Notes under the pieces: generated by a model
The model's input: only the letters and a program-made list of their open reading frames with translations
Databases searched by the model: none
What the model was told of the DNA's origin: nothing
Translations under genes and position numbers: made by a program
In this document: positions 17,132-26,223 of the stretch, piece after piece
Numbering within the stretch: position 1 is the stretch's first letter
Layout: each line of letters begins with the position of its first letter
Assembly (NCBI GenBank): GCA_002478885.1
Contig: DLKC01000068.1
Coordinates: forward strand, 59,493 to 123,492
Direction: 5' to 3'
Length of the DNA: 64,000 nucleotides
Source of the DNA: Chitinophagaceae bacterium UBA7600
GTDB lineage: Bacteria > Bacteroidota > Bacteroidia > Chitinophagales > Chitinophagaceae

Positions 17132-17206
17132 TAAAAGCTGGTTATGCGTAAACAGCGTTTTTCGCTAAAAAAACAAGCGGCTACATGACAGCCATGTCTT
17201 ATCAGC

Positions 17207-17908
17207 TTACTGCACTTCACTTCTCCGTAAAAACTGTTTCATCATAACCAGCAACACCTGCTCATTCACTTGTTCGACCGGATGAGGTGTTGAAGGCAAA
17301 AGACCCATAGCTGCATCCGGCAACTGTTTGTAAACAGCAATCGTTTCATCGATGGTAACCATTTTATCGCGGTCGCCAATTAACAAGAGTGATTTGGTTT
17401 TAACGTTTGCATAGTCTTCCAATTTCAGCGTATTTTCTTCGCCAAGATCGTGCAGCATATCTGCACATTTTCTTAATAGAAGTTTCCAGTCGAGCGGCGC
17501 ATGTCTTGCTTGCAGTTGTGTTGCGAAGTTTGGAAGCTTAGAAGCAATCGTTTCGGCATCCATCATTTTAATTTCTTTTTCTGCTGTTGATTTATCCCAA
17601 TGAAATTTAGCAGCGAGGGTAATAACCGATGAAATTCTTTCCTGGTAATTCAAGGCCACATACATTGCAACGTAGCCTCCCATACTATAACCGAAAAGCG
17701 AAACCTTGTCAAGGTTGTTGTTGTCGAGATAGTTCATTACTTCCGCCGCAAAAAAGGGAATTGAAAAATTCTCGTAGGCAATTGGTATACCGCCGTGACC
17801 GCTAAAGTTTAATGTGTGAACTATAAACTCATTCTTCAAAGCAGCCGCAATATTTTTAAATTGCTCTTTAGCACCCATTGCCCCGTGAAGTAAAAGCAGG
17901 TGTTGCAT
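17207..17908 (-). CDS. Alpha/beta hydrolase
   Basis: A 233-residue cytoplasmic alpha/beta-fold hydrolase. LLLLHGAMG near residue 5 is the oxyanion-hole loop, GYSMGGYVAM holds the nucleophile Ser, LLIGDRDKMV holds the acid, and the catalytic His is in TPHPVEQ near the C-terminus. No substrate can be read; the small size resembles MenH/BioH-like esterases. The frame is open to 18076 but that overlaps the DUF1080 gene. The ATG at 17908 (MQHLLLLHG) starts exactly at the first strand, as usual. It follows the DUF1080 gene by 53 nt on the same strand and may be co-transcribed. Confidence 0.87.
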   Translation of the reverse strand: MQHLLLLHGAMGAKEQFKNIAAALKNEFIVHTLNFSGHGGIPIAYENFSIPFFAAEVMNYLDNNNLDKVSLFGYSMGGYVAMYVALNYQERISSVITLAAKFHWDKSTAEKEIKMMDAETIASKLPNFATQLQARHAPLDWKLLLRKCADMLHDLGEENTLKLEDYANVKTKSLLLIGDRDKMVTIDETIAVYKQLPDAAMGLLPSTPHPVEQVNEQVLLVMMKQFLRRSEVQ

Positions 17909-17961
17909 ACAGATTAGTTTGAAAGATATAGCGTGATCAATGCTTCTCGTACAGAAAAAAT

Positions 17962-18645
17962 TTATTTCAGTTCTCTGATCATAATGTTCCTGAAATAAAT
18001 AGGTGCGCCAGCATGCTTTCCCTGGAAGCCTATATTTCCATGCAAAGGCAGTTCGCTTAATGGGTTGCTCAACCACTCAGGAATGGCTGTACCATCAGGG
18101 TTTGTTTTGGCAGATGTATATTGACTCATATCAAATTCATTCACCAATTCACCGTTCAATACAATCCATATTTTTTGACCTTTGCAGGTGATCGTCATGT
18201 GATTCCATTCGCCTGCCGGCTTTACGGTTCTTTTTGTAACAGCTTGATGGCCAAACACGGCGGCACATTGCCAAGTGGGGCTAACATTCTTCCACTTATC
18301 AGAATAGTCGTCGGCGATCTGGATTTCCACTGAATGCGGAATCCATTCTTTTAAATCTGTGGCATGCACAATAACTCCGCTGTTGGTGCCATCGGCATTT
18401 TTAAACTCGAGGTCGAGCATAAAATCGTCGTAAGCTTTTTCGCTCCAAAGGCATTCATCTTTAGATGCAGTAAACACACCATCTGAAAATGTCCATACAT
18501 CTTTTTCAAATGTTGCGTTAGAGAGATCACTTTTAAAAAGTGGCTCCCAGCCCTTTTTTCCCGTGTTGGGATGTTTTGAAAAATCCTGTGCGATAGCAAT
18601 ATTAAAAACAAAAATTGCGGGGAACAGCCATAGCGTCTTTTTCAT
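17962..18645 (-). CDS. DUF1080 (3-keto-disaccharide hydrolase fold) exported protein
   Basis: A 227-residue exported protein of the DUF1080 family, a concanavalin-like jelly roll found in Bacteroidota and Planctomycetes. Some members hydrolyse 3-keto-disaccharides. Residues 1-19 are a signal peptide ending IAIAQ. KGWEPLFKSDL is the typical N-terminal block; YDDFMLDLEFKNADGTNSGVIVHA and GEWNHMTITCKGQKIWIVLNGE are core strands; YFRNIMIRELK ends the domain. A promoter-like TTG-N20-TAAATTTG precedes it. Substrate is unknown; glycan breakdown in the periplasm or at the surface is plausible. Confidence 0.88.
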   Translation of the reverse strand: MKKTLWLFPAIFVFNIAIAQDFSKHPNTGKKGWEPLFKSDLSNATFEKDVWTFSDGVFTASKDECLWSEKAYDDFMLDLEFKNADGTNSGVIVHATDLKEWIPHSVEIQIADDYSDKWKNVSPTWQCAAVFGHQAVTKRTVKPAGEWNHMTITCKGQKIWIVLNGELVNEFDMSQYTSAKTNPDGTAIPEWLSNPLSELPLHGNIGFQGKHAGAPIYFRNIMIRELK

Positions 18646-18666
18646 GCAGGCGATTTAAGAATATGA

Positions 18667-18697
18667 CAAATTTATAAAACCCGTTCGTGGTTGACAA
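18667..18697 (-). promoter_or_regulatory. Promoter for DUF1080 gene
   Basis: On the minus strand, TTG is followed after 20 nt by TAAATTTG, fitting the Bacteroidota consensus. The -7 box is 21 nt from the ATG at 18645. Confidence 0.5.
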
Positions 18698-18702
18698 CCT
18701 CA

Positions 18703-19221
18703 TCAGAATGTCTTTTCAAGCACTTCGAACCTTAATGGTTGTGTAGGAACGCCAAATCTTTCATCAACGGGAAAGGGTTTTGTGCGGCCAGTCCTTTTAT
18801 AACCATGGCGAACATACCAATCGATCAGTTCAGTTCTTACGGTGATTACAGTCATGCACACAATATTAAACCCTTCCTGTTTTGCCCAATCTTCTGAAGC
18901 TTTTAGTAGAACTTTACCGATGCCTTCACCTTGAGCGTCAGGGGCCACTGTTAACATGCCCAGGTACACTTTATCTTCTTGCTTTTTAAGGTAAACACAG
19001 CCTTTTATATCCCCATTTGCAGCAATGCACTTCAAGGTTACAGCATGCCCCTCGTTGAATTGATCGTTCATAACAGCTTCATCAATTCGCTGCTCGCCTT
19101 TTAAAAGATCAGCTTCGTGCGTCCAGCCCTGTTTTGATGAATCGCCACGGAAGGCGCTGTTAACAAGGCTCACCAATGCGGGAATATCTTTTTTGTCTGC
19201 AGCGGCAACAGTTAGTTTCAT
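18703..19221 (-). CDS. GNAT family N-acetyltransferase
   Basis: A 172-residue acetyl-CoA-dependent acyltransferase. The acetyl-CoA loop is VAPDAQGEGIGKVLL, matching the QxxGxG/A pattern. A preceding strand (KVYLGMLTV) and the C-terminal WYVRHGYKRTGRTKPF segment complete the fold. The substrate is not recognisable; small-molecule or protein amines are both possible. It lies alone on the minus strand, upstream of the DUF1080 gene by 57 nt, which holds that gene's promoter, so it is probably separately transcribed. Confidence 0.88.
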   Translation of the reverse strand: MKLTVAAADKKDIPALVSLVNSAFRGDSSKQGWTHEADLLKGEQRIDEAVMNDQFNEGHAVTLKCIAANGDIKGCVYLKKQEDKVYLGMLTVAPDAQGEGIGKVLLKASEDWAKQEGFNIVCMTVITVRTELIDWYVRHGYKRTGRTKPFPVDERFGVPTQPLRFEVLEKTF

Positions 19222-19342
19222 CCTTGTCTTTTTTGGAAGGGATGAAGTTAAGGATGATTACAAACAAAAATCACTTATACATTTTTGTTGCCACAAAAAG
19301 TCGTGTGAGGTTGTATTTTCCGTACCGCTTGATGTTACCAAA

Positions 19343-19362
19343 GTACAAGAGTGCGACGCAAC
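19343..19362 (-). repeat. Dispersed repeat arm, minus orientation
   Basis: Perfect GTACAAGAGTGCGACGCAAC, followed by AGGCGATGCC. It lies between the GNAT gene and the 3' end of the histidine kinase; with the plus arm at 20584 it brackets the kinase gene in outward orientation. Confidence 0.9.
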
Positions 19363-19400
19363 AGGCGATGCCACTATTGATGTTGCTGATGCCAGTAAAA

Positions 19401-20450
19401 CTAATCCTTGCGTCTTTCGAGGGTAAAGCCGATAGTAGTGCCCACGTCAATCGTGCTGCGCACATGAATTGTTTGACTGTGTGCTTCAATAATATGCTTG
19501 CAAATGGCAAGGCCAAGGCCAGTGCCGCCAACATTACGGCTGCGGCCACGATCGGTGCGGTAAAAGCGCTCGAAAATGCGCGGCAGATGCTCGCTGGAGA
19601 TACCGATACCATCGTCGCTTATTTCTATGAGCACATGATCTTCGTCGGTTTTATAAACGCTTGCAATAATTGATCCGCCCTGTTTGCCGTACTTGATCGC
19701 GTTTTCGACGAGGTTGATGAGCACTCGTGTAATTTTTTCACGATCAGCAAAAACATAAATGGGTTGTTCACAGCCTTTTTTTATGCTGCACCTTATACTG
19801 CGGGCATTCGCGTTAATGATCAAAGTTTCAAACACATCGCGAATGAGGTCCTGTATAATAAAATTCTCCTTATACATGGGTTGCTCACCGCTTTCCAGCT
19901 TTGTGATTTCATCGAGATCGCTCAGCAGGTTGGCCATGCGTTCCACATTTCGATATGCGCTTTCGAGAAATTTCCTGTTTACATCAGGATTGTTCAATGC
20001 TCCGTTCAGGAGTGTATCAATATAGCCTTGTATGGCAAATACAGGTGTTTTAAATTCGTGGGAAAGGTTTTGCAAAAATTCTCGACGATAATTTTCATTA
20101 CTCTGTAATCGCTCTATCTCAGCCTTTCTTTGTTCGGCCCATTGCTCCACGTCTTCCCGTACCTCATCCATGCTCTTTTTCGGAAGAATGTACTGGTAAT
20201 ACATTTCTTCTTTTTTACTCGCCTTGGTCTGGTAAATAAATTTATAAATGAGTTTTATTTTCCGATAGATAAAAGACTCGAGTACCGAGCGTATCAACAA
20301 ATAACTTCCGGCGAGGTTCACAAAAAAAGCAAGCGTACCCGCCAGGTAATTTTTAGTGATCAGGTAAAGGGCAATACCAACAGGCACCGACAACATTAAT
20401 GCTGTAAAAAAAGAAAGTTTCGCCGGAGAAAGGTTTTTTGTACTGAACAT
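19401..20450 (-). CDS. Two-component sensor histidine kinase
   Basis: A 349-residue membrane kinase. Two transmembrane helices (residues about 13-31 and 37-54) flank a very short periplasmic turn, so the signal is probably membrane-borne or received by a partner. HisKA follows, with phospho-acceptor His131 in NLSHEFKTP. The ATPase domain shows an N box near VENAIKYG, a G1 box EISDDGIGIS, an F box FERFYR and a G2 box GGTGLGLAICKHI. The fold resembles PhoR-type kinases without a PAS domain. The partner regulator is the next gene upstream on the same strand, but a repeat arm sits between them. Signal unknown. Confidence 0.93.
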   Translation of the reverse strand: MFSTKNLSPAKLSFFTALMLSVPVGIALYLITKNYLAGTLAFFVNLAGSYLLIRSVLESFIYRKIKLIYKFIYQTKASKKEEMYYQYILPKKSMDEVREDVEQWAEQRKAEIERLQSNENYRREFLQNLSHEFKTPVFAIQGYIDTLLNGALNNPDVNRKFLESAYRNVERMANLLSDLDEITKLESGEQPMYKENFIIQDLIRDVFETLIINANARSIRCSIKKGCEQPIYVFADREKITRVLINLVENAIKYGKQGGSIIASVYKTDEDHVLIEISDDGIGISSEHLPRIFERFYRTDRGRSRNVGGTGLGLAICKHIIEAHSQTIHVRSTIDVGTTIGFTLERRKD

Positions 20451-20583
20451 GTGTTTAGTCGCCTTGGCAAAGTTGTGCCTCTGAATAAAGGCAAGTTAAT
20501 TTATTTAAAACCAAATTTTTGATGGCCTTGTTTACTGCACGTTTATTTTTATGTACCGGGCTGTTGAATCATTAGTCAGCATC

Positions 20584-20603
20584 GTTGCGTCGCACACTTG
20601 TAC
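20584..20603 (+). repeat. Dispersed repeat arm, plus orientation (class B)
   Basis: GTTGCGTCGCACACTTGTAC carries T-to-A at core position 13. An ACCGGGC box lies 28 nt upstream. It is placed between the response regulator and its kinase. Confidence 0.9.
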
Positions 20604-20623
20604 GGCAGTTTCATTAATCTGCT

Positions 20624-21301
20624 TTACAAGTTAAATTTATAGCCTACCCCTTTTACGGTGGTAATGCAATCGAGATTGAGCTTTTGCCGTATTTTTCTTA
20701 TGTGCACGTCAATGGTGCGGTCGCCAACGATCACTTCCTGGCCCCACACCTGGTTAAGTATTTCGTTTCTCAAAAAAACGCGTCCCGGTTTTGATGCAAG
20801 CAGATATAGTAATTCAAATTCCTTTTTAGCGAGAACGACATCGTGACCATTTACTGCAACCATAAATTTAACAGGGTCAATTACAAGATTGCCGATGCTT
20901 AATGATTTGCCTTCTTCTTTCGCTATTCTTCTGAAAAGTGCATTCACCCTGCTGATGAGCACTTTCGGGCTTATAGGTTTGGTAACATAATCATCGGCGC
21001 CCGACTCAAGTCCTTTAATATGCGAAGACTCATCACTCAATGCGGTGAGAATAATGATAAGGATGTTGTTGTAGTCTTGATTCCCGCGTAGAATCTGGCA
21101 GACTTCAATACCTGTTTTATAAGGCATCATTATATCGAGAATAATCAGGTCGGGATGAATTTTTTTAGCGAGGTCTAAAGCTTCGTTCCCATCTTTTGCT
21201 GTAATTACTTCGTATCCTTCAGCTACAAGGTTATAACTGATAATCTCAAGAATATCTTTTTCATCATCAGCTACAAGTATTTTCTTTCCCTTTGGTTCCA
21301 T
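20624..21301 (-). CDS. OmpR/PhoB-family response regulator
   Basis: A 225-residue regulator with a receiver domain and a winged-helix DNA-binding domain. The acidic pocket is ADDEKD near residues 11-16, the phospho-acceptor is Asp56 in LIILDIMMP, and the switch residues are in ILTALSDE and YVTKP. The C-terminal wHTH starts near residue 130 and contains ELLYLLASKPGRVFLRNEIL and the typical VDVHIRKIRQKL recognition helix. The ATG at 21301 is preferred over an upstream TTG. It pairs with the histidine kinase 173 nt downstream. Targets are unknown. Confidence 0.94.
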   Translation of the reverse strand: MEPKGKKILVADDEKDILEIISYNLVAEGYEVITAKDGNEALDLAKKIHPDLIILDIMMPYKTGIEVCQILRGNQDYNNILIIILTALSDESSHIKGLESGADDYVTKPISPKVLISRVNALFRRIAKEEGKSLSIGNLVIDPVKFMVAVNGHDVVLAKKEFELLYLLASKPGRVFLRNEILNQVWGQEVIVGDRTIDVHIRKIRQKLNLDCITTVKGVGYKFNL

Positions 21302-21317
21302 TAACAATTCCTTTACA

Positions 21318-21325
21318 CAAAAATA
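21318..21325 (-). promoter_or_regulatory. -7 promoter box for response regulator
   Basis: The minus strand reads TATTTTTG, matching TAnnTTTG, 16 nt before the ATG at 21301. No good -33 box is visible. Confidence 0.4.
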
Positions 21326-21366
21326 ATTTTACAAAGTCATATTGGCATGGTTAGGGTATTATCTTA

Positions 21367-21396
21367 TTGTTAAGCACCGGTATCTTCTTAAATTTG
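21367..21396 (+). promoter_or_regulatory. Promoter for the large secreted protein
   Basis: TTG at 21367-21369, a 19-nt spacer and TAAATTTG at 21389-21396 fit the consensus; the -7 box is 35 nt before the ATG at 21432. Confidence 0.5.
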
Positions 21397-21431
21397 CTCG
21401 TGTAAAAAGAAGCGAAGCTTATAATCAAACA

Positions 21432-23627
21432 ATGAAAAAATACACCTTACTGTTTCTTCTGCTGACTTATACTTTTTGTTTGCATGCGCAACCGGCTAAT
21501 ACTGGAAATATACCACTTTCCCGTCTTTATTTTCATGAATCGATCGATGCGACGCGAAATAAAATAATGCAGTCTGACAAAACGGATGATACATTATTTA
21601 CACCTACTTCCAATGAAATTCTTAATAAAGAACTTACTGATGCCCTTGTAAACGGCGTAAACGATATCAAAAATTTCATAGAAGCCGATAACCAACTGGA
21701 TAATAACAACAAAATAAAATTTTTGCGCGGCCTTAATGAGGCATTGCTCGGCTATTTGAATGGTTCAAGAAATGATTCACTGCATTATTCAGAATTACCC
21801 CCGTTGTTGGCCGCTTATAAGCAATGCATTATCCCCGAGCGCGATAATGAATCCGTTGAAAACAACATTGCCTCTTATTCTTATGAAATAGGAAATATAT
21901 TGTTGCATACGGTTGCTTACGGCTCCAATATTGGTGCCGAACGCTGCAGAGATATTGTTATGCTGAAGTACTGTGACAAGTATAAACAAAAAGCATTGTA
22001 CGTGTTAAGTCAGCACCCCGAGCTTCCCTTTGCAGACAGCCTGGTAACCGTTATTGCACGACGTGACCCGGAAAGTTTATACACATACGCTGCAGCAAGT
22101 AACCAGCTTGCAACAAAGATTCGCCAGAACCCTGACGCTTTGGTTCAGGTGATAAGCAAGATGTCGCAAATGAAGACGGGTCGCCAGCTATTTCCTTTCC
22201 TTGATAATATTTATCATGGCAAGATTTCGATGGATGACGTGAATAAGGTTATGGATGACGATGTACGGTATTACAAACTGCTCGTGCAGACAGCCATCGA
22301 CTACGCCGACCGTAAGCGCATGAAAGATACACCTATGGCAATGGAAGGATTAGATGCAAAGCTGCAGAAGAAAGCGATCGATCCCTTTATAAACACCATT
22401 AATGGTTTGCATGACGTGAGTGATGAAAAAGTTCGCTTTAAAATATTGGAACCTTTTTCACCGGAGGAGTTGTATTATATGGCTGTTGTAGGCGAAGAAA
22501 CCATATATACCTCAAGTTATGTGAAAGGAATATACCCTCGCATCTGGCAGCGGATGAAAACTCCCAAAAGTGATTCTTTGCTAATGAGCGTGAAGTTTAA
22601 CCACTTTAAGAAATGGATAAAGATGGCTGCGAACTATAACACACTGGATGATTTTCTCAAACGTATGGACCAGTCAAATGCCCAAGTGTTGATGAAGGCG
22701 TTTGTAAATGGCCTTGACCGGACAGAAAGTCTCGAAGACGCGGTTGATGTTGCGAATTCTTATGCGAGTATTAAAGACGAGACAATACAGCGCCTCATCT
22801 TAAACCAGGTTCAGGTAAACCTGCAGCAGGCACAGCATACAAATAACCAGCGCGCAACAGATATTTACAGTGTGCTCAATACCTTATTTTTATCTATGGA
22901 TTCATCGAAGAATATTGATGTTTCGCAGATGTTGGGAATACCACCGGTTTACCTTATGCCCAACAGAAGCCTGAGAGATACCAGCGGTCGCATTATCGTA
23001 CAGCAATTTTTTTATGGGGATAAGGATGGCCAGACAGTATTTGGCGGATTTCTAAACAGTTTCAGCAACGCCAACTGGAAAATAACTCCGTCTGCTGAAT
23101 GGGTGAGCGTTGCTTCAACAAAAGGCGTTCCTGTGGTTATCTACGCAAACAGACCACTTGATGAAACAAAAGGACTTGATGCCAAAGCACAGGCAGACCT
23201 GGATGATTATCTCTACGATAAGGATCTTGCACCAACGGTAGTGATACATCGCGGACATAGTTATTGGTTGCCATCGACCATCGACCAGTTACCCTCATCT
23301 GCAGAAGTTATTTTACTAGGAAGTTGCGGCGCTTACCAAAGCCTTGACAAAATTTTGAAGATATGCCCTTCCGCACAAATTGTTGCTTCAAAGCAAACCG
23401 GCAGTGGGCTGGTAAATCACCCGATGATTTATACTATTATGGAATCGCTAAGGCAGGGCAATGATCTTAACTGGCCACAGCTATGGAAAGTGCTTTCGGC
23501 GAAGCTTGGGAATAACGAATTATTCGACGATTATATTCCTCCGCATAAAAACCTCGGCGCACTCTTCATTATGGCGTATAAGAAAATGCAGGAGAAAAGA
23601 GAATCCGTTGCCGTATCGCTCAAGTAA
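21432..23627 (+). CDS. Large exported protein with possible clan CD His-Cys dyad
   Basis: I do not recognise the family of this 731-residue protein. Residues 1-19 are a signal peptide ending LHAQ. Most of the protein is helical, with no clear repeats. Near the C-terminus two hydrophobic strands each end in a candidate catalytic residue: TVVIHRGHSY (His606 or His609) and VILLGSCGAY (Cys632). That order, a hydrophobic block then H(x)G, and a second block then Ser-Cys-Gly, is the arrangement of clan CD cysteine peptidases such as caspases, gingipains and CHAT proteins. The 23-26 residue spacing is short for that clan, so activity is uncertain. The ATG at 21432 is chosen over 21342 because it begins the signal peptide. 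Confidence 0.8.
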   Translation: MKKYTLLFLLLTYTFCLHAQPANTGNIPLSRLYFHESIDATRNKIMQSDKTDDTLFTPTSNEILNKELTDALVNGVNDIKNFIEADNQLDNNNKIKFLRGLNEALLGYLNGSRNDSLHYSELPPLLAAYKQCIIPERDNESVENNIASYSYEIGNILLHTVAYGSNIGAERCRDIVMLKYCDKYKQKALYVLSQHPELPFADSLVTVIARRDPESLYTYAAASNQLATKIRQNPDALVQVISKMSQMKTGRQLFPFLDNIYHGKISMDDVNKVMDDDVRYYKLLVQTAIDYADRKRMKDTPMAMEGLDAKLQKKAIDPFINTINGLHDVSDEKVRFKILEPFSPEELYYMAVVGEETIYTSSYVKGIYPRIWQRMKTPKSDSLLMSVKFNHFKKWIKMAANYNTLDDFLKRMDQSNAQVLMKAFVNGLDRTESLEDAVDVANSYASIKDETIQRLILNQVQVNLQQAQHTNNQRATDIYSVLNTLFLSMDSSKNIDVSQMLGIPPVYLMPNRSLRDTSGRIIVQQFFYGDKDGQTVFGGFLNSFSNANWKITPSAEWVSVASTKGVPVVIYANRPLDETKGLDAKAQADLDDYLYDKDLAPTVVIHRGHSYWLPSTIDQLPSSAEVILLGSCGAYQSLDKILKICPSAQIVASKQTGSGLVNHPMIYTIMESLRQGNDLNWPQLWKVLSAKLGNNELFDDYIPPHKNLGALFIMAYKKMQEKRESVAVSLK

Positions 23628-23654
23628 AAACAAATAACGAATACTGTACAATCG

Positions 23655-23687
23655 AAAGGCGCTGGGAAAGCGCTTCTTTATTTTTTC
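23655..23687 (+). terminator. Probable terminator
   Basis: A GCGCT/AGCGC stem with flanking A-T pairs, followed by TTATTTTTT, lies about 30 nt past the stop of the large exported protein gene. Confidence 0.6.
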
Positions 23688-23760
23688 CTTCTCAATGCGC
23701 CATAACACTTCTACGCGGTAGTATAGGTTGGCCAGGCATAATAACAGGCATTTAGCTTTA

Positions 23761-23855
23761 CTTGCGTCGCACTCTTGTACGTCAGCAACTATGTGCGGCA
23801 TTATTGTTGGCTGATAGCTAAGTCTCCACACGACAGTACAAGTGTGCGACGCAAC
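23761..23855. repeat. Facing pair of dispersed repeat arms
   Basis: Left arm CTTGCGTCGCACTCTTGTAC at 23761-23780 and class B right arm GTACAAGTGTGCGACGCAAC at 23836-23855. GGCATAATAACAGGCATTTA lies outside left and CGATGATGACC with GCCGGGC (23879) outside right. It lies between convergent genes. Confidence 0.9.
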
Positions 23856-23891
23856 GATGATGACCTATGCACCGCTGCCGGGCAACAAAAA

Positions 23892-24932
23892 CTAATTGAC
23901 AGTATGCGGATAATATTGCCCGCCGGGAATTTTGAATAATACGTTGCGTTGAAACTGCTGGAAAGATTTTACATCGTCGCTGTGGTTCTGCACCCAGATA
24001 CTGTATTTTTTGGAATCGATGATGGGGCCACAGAGCCATTGATTGTAAGACTCGAAATAACCGTCCTGCAACAACTGCCGGTAATGTTCAAATAAGCGAA
24101 AGGGGTATTTTTTCCCTTCGCTGTTGTACCAATTGAGAACAAAGCGTGCACGAAAAGCGGTGAGCGATTCGGGCGTTACGCCCTGGTACATTATAGAAGA
24201 AAGCTTTTGAAAATTATCGGCGACATTCTTTTCAAACGGAGTTCCGGTTTTTCTTGCCGCGTCAAGAGCGGAGAGATCAGTAAAAAGTTTTTGATAGCCA
24301 GTATAGATCAAGGTTTTAATCTCTTCCGTGCGCTTGCTGAGGCTCTCGATATTAATAAATATTTCGCCGTACAGCAAACCCCAAATGGCGTTGCCTTTTA
24401 CTGCGTAGTATTTGGACGCATAATAATAATTACCACTGTAGTTGGCATCGGTTTCAATACCTTTCTCCCATTCTTTTATTGCAGCCGCCGCATTGCCGGC
24501 AGAAGAAAGCAGCTCGCCATATTCGCTGTACAGAACGCCGCTTGACGGAAACTTTTTCAGTGCATCTTTATACATCTTGTCCCTTTCCTTGTCCATAGCT
24601 ATAGCTTTATAAGCTAGCCCAAGTATCTGAAAGCTTTGCACATCAGCATCGGGCCTGGCGGTTATCTTTTTTCCCACTTCGATGGAACCTGAGAAATCGC
24701 GTTTTAAATAATCGACAAAGGCCTGGTCTTTTAGCAGGTCGAGATTATCAGGGGCAATAGTCAATGCTTTGTCTAGCACGAGTTGTGCATTTTCAAAATC
24801 GCCCTGGCGCATAAAACTGCGGGCAGTTTCATGCAAAGCATTTACGTCCTGCGACTGTGCTATTGAAGCATTAGCCAGGAGAAACAGTGTGCTAATGATA
24901 ATTATTTGTTTTAAAAACTTTCTTATTCGCAT
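23892..24932 (-). CDS. Exported tetratricopeptide-repeat protein
   Basis: A 346-residue protein with a signal peptide (residues 1-26, ending ANASIAQ) and TPR-like helix pairs over residues about 30-190. QDVNALHETARSFMRQGDFENAQ, IAPDNLDLLKDQAFVDYLKR and SAGNAAAAIKEWEKGIETD are individual repeats. The C-terminal 150 residues are helical without recognised motifs. The ATG at 24932 overlaps the 3' end of the DUF1015 gene by 10 nt, which suggests translational coupling. A periplasmic scaffold role is likely, but no partner can be named. The longer frame from 24977 would place the signal peptide internally. Confidence 0.85.
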   Translation of the reverse strand: MRIRKFLKQIIIISTLFLLANASIAQSQDVNALHETARSFMRQGDFENAQLVLDKALTIAPDNLDLLKDQAFVDYLKRDFSGSIEVGKKITARPDADVQSFQILGLAYKAIAMDKERDKMYKDALKKFPSSGVLYSEYGELLSSAGNAAAAIKEWEKGIETDANYSGNYYYASKYYAVKGNAIWGLLYGEIFINIESLSKRTEEIKTLIYTGYQKLFTDLSALDAARKTGTPFEKNVADNFQKLSSIMYQGVTPESLTAFRARFVLNWYNSEGKKYPFRLFEHYRQLLQDGYFESYNQWLCGPIIDSKKYSIWVQNHSDDVKSFQQFQRNVLFKIPGGQYYPHTVN

Positions 24933-26158
24933 ATCAGGTGTGTAATTAAACCATCTCTCAGCTTTGGCTCGAACCATGTGCTTTTCGGCGGCATTACATT
25001 TCCAGAGTCAGCAATCGCAAACAATTGTTCAATGCTAACAGGATAGAGGCTAAATGCCGCTGCCATTTCACCGCTGTTTACTCTTTTTTCCAATTCGCCC
25101 AAACCACGTATGCCTCCCACGAAATCGATATTCTTATCTGTGCGTTGGTCTTGAATGTTCAGTAGCTTGCCCAAAATATTGTTTTGTAAAATGGTTACAT
25201 CAAGAATGCCGATCGGGTCCTCGCTGTATGTACCTGGCTTTGATACGAGCTTATACCACTTTCTTGAGGTATAAAAGCCAAACTCATGAAGATGACGAGG
25301 CTTATAAGCGCCAGATTTTACGGGCTCAACAACAAAATCATCTTCCAGTGCTTTTAGGAAATCTGCCACACTTAGGCTATTCAGATTTTTTATAACACGG
25401 TTATAATCCATTATCTGCAACTGGGTTGCCGGAAAAAGGGTTGTAAGAAAATAATTTGCTTCAGCAGAAACGTTGCCATTCAATTGCTTCCTCACTTTAG
25501 CAGCAGATGCTGCACGGTGATGGCCATCAGCAATATAAGTGCATGGAATTTCGTCATTAAAAATGCCGGTAATTTTTTCAATGCTTGCCGTATCATTCAC
25601 TATCCAAACGGCGTGCTCAATACCATCTTCGGCTGTAAAATTATATACAGCCGTTTTCGTATTTACCCATTTGTCGATCAGCGCATCGAGCGCCTCAACA
25701 TTCCGATAAGCAAGAAACACATTTCCAGTTTGAGCACCGGTAGTCTTAATATGGTTAATTCGGTCAAGCTCTTTATCGGGCCTGGTAAATTCATGTTTTT
25801 TTATAACATCGTTTTCGTAATCATCGATGCTGCTAGCACAAACAAGTCCCACCTGGCTGCGACCATCCATAATTAACCGATAGATATAATAGCACTCTTT
25901 ATTTTCCCTGAAAAGAATCTCCCTTTTAATAAACGCATCTAGGTTTTGTTTTGCCTTCTCATAAACCTCCGAGCTGTGTATATCGGTAGTCTCGGGCAGG
26001 TCAATCTCGCTTTTGGTAATATGTAAGAATGATGCGGGGTTACCCTGTGCCTCAATTTTTGCTTCTGCGCTGCTTAATACATCGTAAGGTCTGCTGGCTA
26101 CCTGTTTTGCAAATTGCGCTCCTGGTCTTAGTGCTTTAAATGGTTTTATTATGCTCAT
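24923..26158 (-). CDS. DUF1015 family protein
   Basis: A 411-residue cytoplasmic protein of the DUF1015 (SpoVR-independent, COG4198) family. Signatures are the N-terminal IKPFKALRP and VASRPYDVL, the NPASFLHITKSE block, GHHRAASA preceded by YIADG, and the C-terminal GGIRGLGELEKRV and PPKSTWFEPKLRDGL. Its biochemical activity is not established to my knowledge. The family is often found next to serine biosynthesis genes, and here serC lies directly upstream on the same strand, which supports a link to serine or pyridoxal phosphate metabolism. A repeat arm lies in the 137-nt gap between them. It overlaps the TPR gene by 10 nt. Confidence 0.9.
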   Translation of the reverse strand: MSIIKPFKALRPGAQFAKQVASRPYDVLSSAEAKIEAQGNPASFLHITKSEIDLPETTDIHSSEVYEKAKQNLDAFIKREILFRENKECYYIYRLIMDGRSQVGLVCASSIDDYENDVIKKHEFTRPDKELDRINHIKTTGAQTGNVFLAYRNVEALDALIDKWVNTKTAVYNFTAEDGIEHAVWIVNDTASIEKITGIFNDEIPCTYIADGHHRAASAAKVRKQLNGNVSAEANYFLTTLFPATQLQIMDYNRVIKNLNSLSVADFLKALEDDFVVEPVKSGAYKPRHLHEFGFYTSRKWYKLVSKPGTYSEDPIGILDVTILQNNILGKLLNIQDQRTDKNIDFVGGIRGLGELEKRVNSGEMAAAFSLYPVSIEQLFAIADSGNVMPPKSTWFEPKLRDGLITHLICE

Positions 26159-26223
26159 TCAATTGTATGTTTATTCAACCCTGTATTTTTTTGTCCCGGT
26201 CTTTCGCCATAATGGCATCGTTC

